Below are positions 1-6,514 of a stretch of 19,665 nt of DNA, in pieces. Source of the DNA: Phycisphaeraceae bacterium (GTDB taxonomy: Bacteria; Planctomycetota; Phycisphaerae; Phycisphaerales; Phycisphaeraceae); the NCBI GenBank assembly GCA_020850375.1, contig JADZET010000156.1, forward strand, positions 1 to 19,665, in the 5' to 3' direction. Made by a program: the position numbers and the translations under genes. The notes beneath the pieces are model-generated. The model was given only the letters and a program-made list of their open reading frames with translations. It was not told where the DNA came from and did no database searches. Position 1 is the stretch's first letter. Every line of letters starts with the position of its first letter.

Positions 1-399
1 GACCATCTCATTCCGGCTCGCCCTCTCCATCGGCCCAGCCTCCACGTCCGTCTGCCCCATCGCCCACGCCGACTCCTGCTCCTCGTCCTCCTGCCATCCC
101 CCCGAAACGCCCCGACGCTTCCGCTGACGCATCTGATCCCTCAAAAGGTTCAGCGCGATCCGGAACAGCCACGCCTCGAATTTCCCTCGCTCCTGATACC
201 TAGGCAGATGCTCGACCACCTTCACGAACGTCCCCTGCGTGATCTCCTCCGCCAGCTCCGCGTCGCCGCACCGACGCAGCGCCATCCCATACACCCGACC
301 CGTGTACGCCCCCACCAATGCTTCCCACGCCGATGCATCGCCTCCCGCCGCCAGGACCAGCGTCCGCTGCACATCCAGCTCGCCGAGCCCCTGCGACAT
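1..399 (-). CDS. ECF-type RNA polymerase sigma-70 factor (3' end outside window)
   Basis: Translation from the ATG at 399 gives 133 residues with no stop before the window edge. Residues about 24 to 95 match sigma-70 region 2: AWEALVGAYTGRVYGMALRR, then ELAEEITQGTFVKVVEHLPR, then KFEAWLFRIALNLLRDQMRQ. These are the helices for core RNA polymerase binding and -10 recognition. An acidic linker (WQEDEEQES) follows, and region 4 would lie beyond the window. The start is fixed by TAGGAGG at 404-410, four bases upstream of the ATG. ECF sigma factors redirect RNA polymerase to a small regulon, usually under an anti-sigma or stress signal. No anti-sigma gene is visible here, though it could lie downstream off the window. 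The class within the ECF family cannot be assigned from half the protein. Confidence 0.9.
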   Translation of the reverse strand, partial: MSQGLGELDVQRTLVLAAGGDASAWEALVGAYTGRVYGMALRRCGDAELAEEITQGTFVKVVEHLPRYQERGKFEAWLFRIALNLLRDQMRQRKRRGVSGGWQEDEEQESAWAMGQTDVEAGPMERASRNEMV

Positions 400-480
400 C
401 GAGCCTCCTATCCCCCGAACGCTCCAACGCCCATCCTATTGCCCACCGCAATTGATCTTAACCTCATTCCCACCCTAACA

Positions 481-510
481 TTGGCATATCCCCCCCAACC
501 CGCGCATACT
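481..510 (+). promoter_or_regulatory. Putative promoter of the metallophosphoesterase gene, near-leaderless
   Basis: TTGGCA (481-486), an 18-base spacer and CATACT (505-510) resemble a sigma-70 promoter. The ATG at 519 begins eight bases after the -10-like hexamer, which predicts a transcript starting at or just before the start codon. There is no Shine-Dalgarno sequence, only a C run, between the two. Confidence 0.5.
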
Positions 511-518
511 ACCCCCCC

Positions 519-1415
519 ATGACCCAGTCCTCCCAGGGAAACCCCCAAACCGCCCCCGACCTCCACGACCCCGCCGTCGTCTGCCACCTCTTCGACGACG
601 CCGCCGCCGCCAACCTCAATTCCCCCCTCCGCAAGGGCTCCGCCGATCACCTCCCCCCCAAGGGCCGCCTCCTCATGACCGGCGACCTTCACGACCACGG
701 CCTCAACTACCAGCGCCTCCTCCAACTCGCCCAGCTCGACGCCTCCCCCGACCACCACCTGATCCTCCACGAAGTCATCCACGGCCCCCACCGCGTCAAC
801 GGCCGCGACAACTCCGTCCGCATGCTCGCACGCATCGCCGCCCTCAAGCTCCAGTACCCCCGTCAGATCCACCTCATGCTCGGCAACCACGAGCTCTCCC
901 AGATCCGTGGCGAGGGCATCACCAAGGACTCCGTCAACGTCGTCGACTGCTTCAACGAGGGCCTCGATTTCCTCTACGACGACCAGGCCGGCCAAGTCCG
1001 CGCCGCCATGGACCGTTTCATCCGCTCACTCCTCCTCGCCGTCCGCTGTCCTAATCGCATCCTCTGCTCCCACAGCCTCCCCTCCCCGCGCATGCTCAAG
1101 ACCTTCGACCCCGCCATCCTCGACCGCGTCCCGACCAACGCCGACTACAACGTCGGCGGCTCGGCTTACCAGATGGTCTGGGGACGCAGCCACACCCGGG
1201 ACCTCGCCGACTCCCTCGCCAAAGCCTGGGACATCGACCTCTTCCTCATGGGACACCAACCCGCCGACATGGGCTACGAACTCCAGGGCGACTCCATGAT
1301 CGTCCTCGCCTCCGACCACACCCACGGCGTCGCACTCCCCCTCGACCTGACCACCCGCTACACCCTCGACGACCTCGTCGGCCAGCTCATCCCCCTCGCC
1401 GGCGTGGTGCTGTAA
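519..1415 (+). CDS. Calcineurin-like metallophosphoesterase
   Basis: 298 residues. The metal-binding signatures of the calcineurin-like/PPP phosphoesterase fold appear in order: GDLHDH (residues 55-60, the GDxH motif), LGNHE (121-125, the GNH[D/E] motif), a histidine in CSHSLP (185), and MGHQP (244-248, the GH motif). The usual GDxVDRG block is altered to HEVIHGP at about residues 84-90, so the second metal site deviates from classical PPP phosphatases. Such proteins hydrolyse phosphoesters with two bound metals; the substrate is unknown. There is no signal peptide, so it is probably cytoplasmic. It diverges from the sigma factor gene across a 119-bp gap. The stop codon lies inside a perfect hairpin. 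Confidence 0.85.
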   Translation: MTQSSQGNPQTAPDLHDPAVVCHLFDDAAAANLNSPLRKGSADHLPPKGRLLMTGDLHDHGLNYQRLLQLAQLDASPDHHLILHEVIHGPHRVNGRDNSVRMLARIAALKLQYPRQIHLMLGNHELSQIRGEGITKDSVNVVDCFNEGLDFLYDDQAGQVRAAMDRFIRSLLLAVRCPNRILCSHSLPSPRMLKTFDPAILDRVPTNADYNVGGSAYQMVWGRSHTRDLADSLAKAWDIDLFLMGHQPADMGYELQGDSMIVLASDHTHGVALPLDLTTRYTLDDLVGQLIPLAGVVL

Positions 1416-1432
1416 CTACGCTACAGCACCAC
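1404..1432 (+). repeat. Perfect 11-bp hairpin spanning the stop codon
   Basis: GTGGTGCTGTA (1404-1414) and TACAGCACCAC (1422-1432) are exact inverse complements around a 7-base loop. The TAA stop at 1413-1415 sits at the top of the 5' arm. No T tract follows, so it is not a classical intrinsic terminator. It may protect the mRNA 3' end. Confidence 0.6.
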
Positions 1433-1464
1433 TGCTCAACTGCTCCCCTGCTCAACTGCTCCGT
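1433..1464 (+). repeat. Octamer tandem-repeat tract 1 (TGCTCMMC)
   Basis: Four consecutive 8-bp units: TGCTCAAC, TGCTCCCC, TGCTCAAC, TGCTCCGT. Related tracts lie at 1508-1547, 2619-2666 and 3374-3413. The tract directly precedes palindrome B1. Confidence 0.6.
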
Positions 1465-1466
1465 CC

Positions 1467-1495
1467 CCCGTTTAGCGGGCGATCGAAGATCGCCG
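1467..1495 (+). repeat. Palindromic element family B, copy 1
   Basis: A small hairpin CCCG-TTTAG-CGGG runs into a second perfect stem, GGCGATC / GATCGCC, with loop GAA (1478-1494). Near-identical copies lie at 7526-7561 and 12544-12572, and a diverged one at 2517. The + strand orientation is the same in all copies. Confidence 0.75.
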
Positions 1496-1507
1496 TGTCC
1501 ATGTCTT

Positions 1508-1547
1508 CTCTCCCCTGCTCAACGACTCCCCCGCTCCCCTTTTCTCC
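1508..1547 (+). repeat. Octamer tandem-repeat tract 2
   Basis: Five degenerate 8-bp units: CTCTCCCC, TGCTCAAC, GACTCCCC, CGCTCCCC, TTTTCTCC. They keep the period and the pyrimidine-rich strand of the other tracts. With tract 1 it flanks palindrome B1 on both sides. Confidence 0.45.
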
Positions 1548-1615
1548 CCGTCCTTGATTTCCCCCGCCACCCCCCCAATCATTTCACTCACCCATACCCC
1601 ACGGAGACCCCCGTC

Positions 1616-2497
1616 ATGATCCGACCCCGTTTTCTTCTCCCCGCCCTGCTGCTCGTCCTTACCGCGGTCCTGACCGCCTACGCCGCTCAGCACGAAGACC
1701 ATCAGGCCTCCGCCACCGACGCCTCCGACAAACCCGCATCCTGTCCCATGACCGACAAGCCCGCCGCCTGCCCCGCCGATAAGTCTTCCTGCCCGGACAA
1801 CGCCAAGGACTGCTGCCCCGCTACCGACAAGGCCGCCTGCCCCGATAAATCTTCCTGCCCCGACAAGTCCAAAGCCTCCTGCACCCTCTGCATGTCCGTC
1901 ACCCACGCCGTCGCCGTCCTGACCCCCACCGCCGGCAGCACCGTCACCGGCGCCGTCAACTTCTACCAGACCGGCTGCTCGGTCAAGGTCGTCGCCGATC
2001 TCCAGGGCCTCCCCCCCAACTCCACCCACGGCTTCCACGTCCATGAGTTCGGCGACGTGTCGAGTCCCGACGGCGCCGCCGCCGGCGGACACTACAACCC
2101 CAAGGATCATCCCCACGCCCTGCCCGACTCCGAGCACCGACACGCCGGCGACCTCGGCAACATCACCTCCGACGACCAGGGCAACGCCCACCTCGAACTC
2201 ACCGCCGACAACCTCACCCTCGCCGGACCCAAGGCCCCCATCCTCGGCCGCGCCCTCATCGTCCACGCCGACCCCGACGACGGCTCACAGCCCACCGGCA
2301 ACGCCGGCGCACGCATCGCCCAGGGCGTCATCGCCGTCGCCAAGCCCGTCGAGACCATGACCGCCGAGTGCGCCGACAAGCCCGCCGCGCAGTGCACGGA
2401 CAAACCCGCCGCCGCCTGCCCCATGTGCCCCGCCACCGACAAGAAGATGGACAACAAGCCCGAAACCGAAAACAAGCCCGAATCCCCCGTCTCCTGA
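1616..2497 (+). CDS. sodC: Secreted Cu/Zn superoxide dismutase with Cys-rich N- and C-terminal tails
   Basis: 293 residues, against about 150 to 200 for typical SodC. Residues 1-23 form a signal peptide (Arg-containing start, LLPALLLVLTAVLTAYA core, cleavage near AYA|AQ). Residues 36-92 are Lys/Asp/Pro/Cys-rich with repeated DKxxCP units holding nine cysteines. The SOD domain covers about 96-243. All metal ligands are present: H141 and H143 (HVHEFGD), H159 (GGHYNP), H167, H176 and D179 (HRHAGDLGN), and H217 (VHADPDD). The active-site Arg is R233 in GNAGARIAQG. Both cysteines of the conserved intrasubunit disulfide are missing; Q236 replaces the second. The C-terminal tail has four more cysteines. 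It would dismutate superoxide in the periplasm; a metal-binding or buffering role for the tails is inference. The start follows GGAG at 1603-1606. Confidence 0.88.
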   Translation: MIRPRFLLPALLLVLTAVLTAYAAQHEDHQASATDASDKPASCPMTDKPAACPADKSSCPDNAKDCCPATDKAACPDKSSCPDKSKASCTLCMSVTHAVAVLTPTAGSTVTGAVNFYQTGCSVKVVADLQGLPPNSTHGFHVHEFGDVSSPDGAAAGGHYNPKDHPHALPDSEHRHAGDLGNITSDDQGNAHLELTADNLTLAGPKAPILGRALIVHADPDDGSQPTGNAGARIAQGVIAVAKPVETMTAECADKPAAQCTDKPAAACPMCPATDKKMDNKPETENKPESPVS

Positions 2498-2516
2498 TCC
2501 CGCGGCCGCACCCTCC

Positions 2517-2545
2517 GTTTAGCGGCGGATCGAAGACCCGCGCTT
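2517..2545 (+). repeat. Palindromic element family B, diverged copy 2
   Basis: CCGTTTAGCGG is followed by CGGATCGAAGACCCG, matching the first half of family B and the GATCGAAGA core. The right arm is altered, so the second hairpin is lost. It lies just after sodC. Confidence 0.5.
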
Positions 2546-2581
2546 CGCTCGCGAATCCAGCCCGCCCCCCAAAACCAAAAG

Positions 2582-2614
2582 CCCAGGCCCTCCCGGGCCT
2601 GGGTTCTTTATTTT
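2582..2614. terminator. Bidirectional intrinsic terminator between sodC and the QueC-like gene
   Basis: A perfect 9-bp stem, CCCAGGCCC (2582-2590) and GGGCCTGGG (2595-2603), has loop TCCC and is followed by TTCTTTATTTT on the + strand. AAAACCAAAA lies just before it, giving a U-rich tail on the - strand. The two genes converge here, which fits termination of both. Confidence 0.8.
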
Positions 2615-2618
2615 CTTC

Positions 2619-2666
2619 TTCTCACCTTCTCACCTGCTCAACTGTTCACCTGCTCAACTGCTCTAA
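2619..2666 (+). repeat. Octamer tandem-repeat tract 3
   Basis: Six units in register: TTCTCACC twice, TGCTCAAC, TGTTCACC, TGCTCAAC, TGCTCTAA. On the - strand part of the tract supplies the last codons and the stop of the QueC-like gene (C-terminus AVEQVNS). Confidence 0.65.
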
Positions 2667-3291
2667 TCCCCGCCGCCCGGAACGCCGCCTCCCGCCGCGC
2701 GCAACCCGCGCACTTCCCGCACGCCCCCTCCTCCCCGCCCAGGCACGACCACGCCGACCACCACGGAACCTCCATCTGACCCCCCACGCCCACCACCATC
2801 GCATCCGTCATGTCCAGCAGCGGCATGGTCAGCCGAGGCAACGCCGGATAGTCCAGCCCCAGCATCTGCTCGAGCAGCAGCGTCTGCTCGCTGAGCTTCC
2901 CCACCATCTCCACGTCCTGACCGCAAGACACCGGCCAAACCAGCCGCGTCGCCCCCAGGCGCGCCGCCCACGTCCACGCCGCCGTCAGCAGCGCCATCCT
3001 CACACCCGCCCCCGCCCCCGCCCCCGGAAGTGCTCCATTCTCCTTCCCCGCCGCGCCCCCACGCGGCATCGACCGACGCAGGTACAACGCCTCGATCACC
3101 GCCACGTCCTGCGCGTTGTACCGACCCGCCTGCTCGAGCACGTGCCGGTACGCCCGCTCCGGATGTTCCCGCCCGTCCCGCACGAACAGCAGCACCATCG
3201 GCAGCCGGCTCTCCTGACCCACCGTGATCGCCGTCGCCACCAGGCTCCGCACCCCCCCGTCCGACATCACCACCAGCAGCTCTTTCGCCAT
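2638..3291 (-). CDS. QueC-like PP-loop family protein with degenerate ATP-binding loop
   Basis: 217 residues from the ATG at 3291, preceded by GAAGGGGG; a GTG at 3312 would add seven residues. The C-terminus has a four-cysteine zinc site like that of 7-cyano-7-deazaguanine synthase: C183 then C191, C194 and C197 in EGACGKCAGCARREAAF. The N-terminus has the beta-strand and loop ELLVVMSDGGVRSLVATA where QueC carries SGGxDS. Here the loop reads DGGVRS, with Arg for the PP-loop Asp. The overall length matches QueC (about 220). QueC converts CDG to preQ0 with ATP; the altered loop makes catalysis doubtful. A GAGAGAG stretch at residues 90-96 comes from a CCCCCG microsatellite at 3007-3025. No other queuosine gene is nearby. 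Confidence 0.7.
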   Translation of the reverse strand: MAKELLVVMSDGGVRSLVATAITVGQESRLPMVLLFVRDGREHPERAYRHVLEQAGRYNAQDVAVIEALYLRRSMPRGGAAGKENGALPGAGAGAGVRMALLTAAWTWAARLGATRLVWPVSCGQDVEMVGKLSEQTLLLEQMLGLDYPALPRLTMPLLDMTDAMVVGVGGQMEVPWWSAWSCLGGEEGACGKCAGCARREAAFRAAGIRAVEQVNS

Positions 3292-3342
3292 ACCCCCTTC
3301 ATCGACCACCACAAACCCCCGGCCCCAATTCCCCCGCCTCAG

Positions 3343-3361
3343 CCCCCGGCTCCGCCGGGGG
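3343..3361 (+). repeat. GC-rich hairpin, possibly a C-family relative
   Basis: CCCCCGGC (3343-3350), loop TCC and GCCGGGGG (3354-3361) form an 8-bp stem. The following GGTACTCC matches the sequence just after palindrome C2 (12471-12478). It lies upstream of the amidotransferase gene. Confidence 0.5.
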
Positions 3362-3373
3362 GTACTCCTTTCT

Positions 3374-3413
3374 TATTCCCCTGCTCCCCTATTCCCCTGC
3401 TCCCCTGTTCACA
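3374..3413 (+). repeat. Octamer tandem-repeat tract 4
   Basis: Five units: TATTCCCC, TGCTCCCC, TATTCCCC, TGCTCCCC, TGTTCACA. It ends seven bases before the predicted -35 box of the amidotransferase promoter. Confidence 0.65.
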
Positions 3414-3419
3414 CGCGCC

Positions 3420-3448
3420 TTGACACCCCCCCCCTCACCCGCCAGACT
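3420..3448 (+). promoter_or_regulatory. Putative sigma-70 promoter of the amidotransferase gene
   Basis: TTGACA (3420-3425) is a perfect -35 consensus. A 17-base spacer leads to CAGACT (3443-3448), a weak -10. A leader of about 30 bases with GGAG at 3476-3479 precedes the ATG at 3486. Confidence 0.5.
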
Positions 3449-3485
3449 CTCCCCTCTGCCACGATCTTTCCCCCCGGAGCCCCTC

Positions 3486-4214
3486 ATGAGCCTTGTCGTC
3501 TTTCAGCACGAGCCCCACGAGACCCTCGCCGCCCTAGGCCGAGCCCTCCAGGACCAGGGCCACCGCCTCCGCGTCATCCGCCTCTACGCCGGCGACACCA
3601 TCCCCGTCGACCTCGACGACGTCGACGGCGTCATCTCCCTCGGCGGCTCCATGAACGTCGACCAGACCGCCGAGTTCCCCTGGCTCGAGCGCGAGATGCT
3701 CTTCCTCAAGCGCGCCCACGACTCAGGCCTCCCCCTCCTGGGCCTCTGCCTCGGCCACCAGCTTCTCGCCCACGCCCTCGGCGGAAAGGTCGCCCCCGCT
3801 CCCTCCCCCGAGGCAGGCTTCCTCCCCGTCCGATCCACCTTCCCCGGCACCATCGACCCCATCCTCGCCGGCATCCCCTGGTCCACCGAGCAAGCCCACC
3901 TCCACAGCCAGGAAGTCGCGACATTACCCCCCGGCGCCGTCCCCCTCGCCTCGAGCAAGCTCTGCAAGGTCCAAGCCATGCGCCTGGGCATGACCACCTA
4001 CAGCTTCCAGTACCACTTCGAGTGGTCCAAGCCCGACCTCCAAGCCGTCGCCCAAGACCCCCTCTTCGCCAAAGCCAACGTCACCCCCGCCGACTACCAG
4101 CAGCAGATCGACCGCCACTACCCCACCTACCGCCACCTCGGCGACCGCCTCTGCAACAACCTCGCCCTCTACCTCTTCCCCGCCGACAAACGCGCCGCCC
4201 TCCGCACCCGCTAA
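3486..4214 (+). CDS. Class I glutamine amidotransferase (GMP synthase-like domain)
   Basis: 242 residues. The class I glutaminase triad is visible: nucleophile C88 in LLGLCLGHQL, and H177 and E179 in SFQYHFEW. SLGGSMNV at residues 51-58 is the oxyanion-side glycine loop of this fold. The family takes ammonia from glutamine or acts as a gamma-glutamyl peptidase. Stand-alone members with a short C-terminal extension, here about 60 residues with no recognised domain, are usually annotated GMP synthase-like or type 1 glutamine amidotransferase; the acceptor substrate is unknown. The ATG at 3486 is chosen because GGAG sits six bases upstream and family similarity begins there. It has no operon partner: the flanking genes run on the opposite strand. 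Confidence 0.85.
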   Translation: MSLVVFQHEPHETLAALGRALQDQGHRLRVIRLYAGDTIPVDLDDVDGVISLGGSMNVDQTAEFPWLEREMLFLKRAHDSGLPLLGLCLGHQLLAHALGGKVAPAPSPEAGFLPVRSTFPGTIDPILAGIPWSTEQAHLHSQEVATLPPGAVPLASSKLCKVQAMRLGMTTYSFQYHFEWSKPDLQAVAQDPLFAKANVTPADYQQQIDRHYPTYRHLGDRLCNNLALYLFPADKRAALRTR

Positions 4215-4255
4215 CCCCCCGGAAGTCAGCCCTCCCGCGCCATCATCATCCACCG

Positions 4256-4296
4256 TCTGCCAAGCCCAGGCATGGCTATGCCTGGGTTCTTTTGTT
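4256..4296 (+). repeat. Palindromic element family A, copy 1; also a likely terminator
   Basis: The stem CCCAGGCAT (4265-4273), loop GGCT and stem ATGCCTGGG (4278-4286) follow TCTGCCAAG and precede TTCTTTTGTTT. The T-rich tail makes it a good intrinsic terminator for the + amidotransferase gene. The - strand PEP-CTERM gene ends inside it: its TAG stop is 4276-4278 and its last residues TQA are encoded by the right arm. Confidence 0.75.
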
Positions 4297-6405
4297 TCTC
4301 CGCATCAACCCCATCACCACCGCCCCCGCCATCACCCCCACCCCCCCCGGCTCCGGAATCACCGCCAGCTCCGCCTCGCCCACCGTCCCCCCCGCGCTCA
4401 GCAGCCCCACGAACCCATTGATGTCCTGCACATTGACCATCCCATCCCCCGAGAAATCCCCCACCTTCCACCACCGCACCCACGGATACGCCGCCTCAAA
4501 CGTCTCGACGCTCCCCAGCAGCATCACAAACGGATTGATGTCCTGCGCGTTGACGTCCCCATCCCCATTCAGATCCCCCGGCCGATCCTGCCTCACCACC
4601 AGAAAGGCCGTCCCCGCCGTGTATTCCATCTCCCAGCTCATCCAGTCCCCCAACGCCGGCCCAATCACCTCGTCGAACTCCCCCGTCCGTCCTCGATACG
4701 TCAGCACCGGGTACCGGTCCCCCGCCTCTGGCCGCCACTCGGTGAGCACTTCCACCGTCAATCTCCCCGCCAGCTCCACATTCCCCACCACCTTGAGCTG
4801 GTCCATGCTCACCCCCGGCGTCATGCCCCCGATCTGCACATACAGATTCCCGCTCGCCTCCTGCACATAATCCCCCGTCACCGTCGGCGTCGCCGGCCGC
4901 CACGCCAACCCCGGCTGCGGCCCCGGTTCCCACAAGGTCACCTCCCCGCGATTGCGCACTTTCCCCGAAACCCGCCCGTAAAGGAACACCGTCCCATCCC
5001 GACGCACGGACACCCCCGTCGCGTCCTCCACCGCCGCTGCCTCCGATCCAATCACCACCCGCCCGCTCGTCGCCCGCACCTGGCCCCCCCGGTTCACCGT
5101 CAAGCCTGACGCCCGCATCTCCCCACCCTCCGACGCCTCCAATCTCGCCCCCGTAACAATAAAGTCAGCGCTCCCGACCACGATATCCCAGTCCACCGTC
5201 AGCAACGACCCCACCCCGGTGGCGATTACCTCCCCCGAGCTCTCCTGCCCGTAACCGATCTCCACCCGGCGAGCATGGATCGCCCCTCCGTACTCCGCCC
5301 CCAGCGTCCCCGACCCCCACAATCCCGCACTCACATCCGACGTCTCGAGCAGACTCTGCGCGCCCTTGACCCTCACCGTCCCGATCCCCCCTGTCTCAAA
5401 GCCCAGCAGCAGCGAGTCCACCTCGGCCCGCCCAGGGCTCTGCACCTCACCGATCCGCACCGTCCCGACACCCGCATGCCCCACACGCAGCTCATGCGTC
5501 TTGAGCTGCCAATAGGCCCCCACCGACTCGTTCGACTGCCCCACCGTCAGCTCCCCCTGTCCCCCGACTCCCTCCCCCACCGTCACCCGCGGGAAATCCA
5601 GCAGCCCGTTGTAGATCAGCACGTCCGCCCGACCCTCGACACCCACCGTCACCGACGACCCCGCACCGCCCGACCACAAGCTCGCACCGTCGAGCACCCC
5701 GTCCACCATCTGCACCGATCCCTGCGACCCAGAGTTCACGCCCAGCCTGTGGGACACCGCCCCCACTCCCACCCAGCGACCATACTCGATCAGCGCGTAC
5801 CCCAGACCATCAATACCCAGGTCCGTCGATCCTGTCTCCCACCTGCCCCCGTCCACGCGCACGCCACCGTCCGAGCCCGCCTCCACGCCCGCCACCACTC
5901 GCCCCGTGCTCAGCCTCCCATTGCTGACCACCGTCACCAACCCCGACCCCCCGATCCCCATCGCCATGCTCCCCGTCTCCATCTGCCCCGTCCCCGACCA
6001 CGCATCGATCGTCAGATTCCCCGACGACCCCGCCAACTCCCCCATCCGCGTCTGTCCCTCGACCTTGAGCTGCCCCGCGTGGTCAAACCTCACCTCCGCC
6101 TCTCCTCCCTTGCCCACCGTCAGGTCCCCCTTGACCGTCCACGCCGACGCCCCCTGCATCAGCACCGTCCCCGTCACACCTTGCCCCTCCCCCAGCACCG
6201 CCGAGCGCGTCTGCAAGATGCTCGAATACATCGTGATCGACCCGTCCGACACCGACCCCACCGTCAGCGTGTCATCAAACAACCACGTCGACGGCCCCGC
6301 CGGGATCGTCAGCGCCGTATCCACCACCAGCCCCGCCCGCGCCGTCGACGCCATCACCACGCCAGCCGCCATCGCCGCCAGCCCAGCACGCCGCAAAGTC
6401 CGCAT
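4276..6405 (-). CDS. PEP-CTERM surface protein with beta-strand repeats and dockerin-like repeats
   Basis: 709 residues. Signal peptide at residues 1-24 (MRTLRRAGLAAMAAGVVMAS, then TARA|G). Residues 25 to about 600 are Gly/Val/Ser-rich short strands in repeating patterns (GSGLVTV, GSQGSVQM, GGQGELTV, GIGTVRV), resembling the autotransporter-type beta-helix of PEP-CTERM proteins. Two EF-hand/dockerin-like segments follow: DLNGDGDVNAQDI (from residue 611) and DFSGDGMVNVQDI (from about 650), with Ca2+-type D/N ligands. The tail is IPEPGG (683-688), a hydrophobic segment and RRNKRTQA, a sorting signal for an exosortase-like system; no exosortase gene is in this window. Probable role: surface or matrix protein. 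The start is set by AAGGAG (6412-6417), six bases upstream. The stop lies inside palindrome A1. Confidence 0.88.
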   Translation of the reverse strand: MRTLRRAGLAAMAAGVVMASTARAGLVVDTALTIPAGPSTWLFDDTLTVGSVSDGSITMYSSILQTRSAVLGEGQGVTGTVLMQGASAWTVKGDLTVGKGGEAEVRFDHAGQLKVEGQTRMGELAGSSGNLTIDAWSGTGQMETGSMAMGIGGSGLVTVVSNGRLSTGRVVAGVEAGSDGGVRVDGGRWETGSTDLGIDGLGYALIEYGRWVGVGAVSHRLGVNSGSQGSVQMVDGVLDGASLWSGGAGSSVTVGVEGRADVLIYNGLLDFPRVTVGEGVGGQGELTVGQSNESVGAYWQLKTHELRVGHAGVGTVRIGEVQSPGRAEVDSLLLGFETGGIGTVRVKGAQSLLETSDVSAGLWGSGTLGAEYGGAIHARRVEIGYGQESSGEVIATGVGSLLTVDWDIVVGSADFIVTGARLEASEGGEMRASGLTVNRGGQVRATSGRVVIGSEAAAVEDATGVSVRRDGTVFLYGRVSGKVRNRGEVTLWEPGPQPGLAWRPATPTVTGDYVQEASGNLYVQIGGMTPGVSMDQLKVVGNVELAGRLTVEVLTEWRPEAGDRYPVLTYRGRTGEFDEVIGPALGDWMSWEMEYTAGTAFLVVRQDRPGDLNGDGDVNAQDINPFVMLLGSVETFEAAYPWVRWWKVGDFSGDGMVNVQDINGFVGLLSAGGTVGEAELAVIPEPGGVGVMAGAVVMGLMRRNKRTQA

Positions 6406-6443
6406 GTCCTGCTCCTTCGGGGTCGATAGAAATGACCTTCAAA

Positions 6444-6471
6444 ATTCTAACCCATTACTCAAGACCCGCAA
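6444..6471 (-). promoter_or_regulatory. Putative promoter of the 709-residue PEP-CTERM gene
   Basis: On the - strand, TTGCGG (6471-6466), a 16-base spacer and TAGAAT (6449-6444) form a good sigma-70-like promoter. They lead to a transcript start near 6437 and a short leader holding the Shine-Dalgarno site. It is back to back with the start of the glycosylase gene. Confidence 0.55.
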
Positions 6472-6501
6472 GGTTTTTCCCAGCCGATCTCCCCTCCCCC
6501 C

Positions 6502-6507
6502 TACAAT
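6502..6507 (+). promoter_or_regulatory. -10-like box, leaderless start of the DNA glycosylase
   Basis: TACAAT lies seven bases before the ATG at 6515 with only CCCCCTC between, so the transcript would begin at the start codon. I see no convincing -35 element. Confidence 0.5.
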
Positions 6508-6514
6508 CCCCCTC

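Noticed and set aside
1433..1547. Octamer tracts as a CRISPR array
   Set aside because: The units are only 8 bp with no spacers and no cas genes nearby.
1472..2266. - strand open frame opposite sodC ending in RRSSIAR
   Set aside because: It is antisense to the well-supported SOD domain. Its ending is only palindrome B1 read on the other strand.
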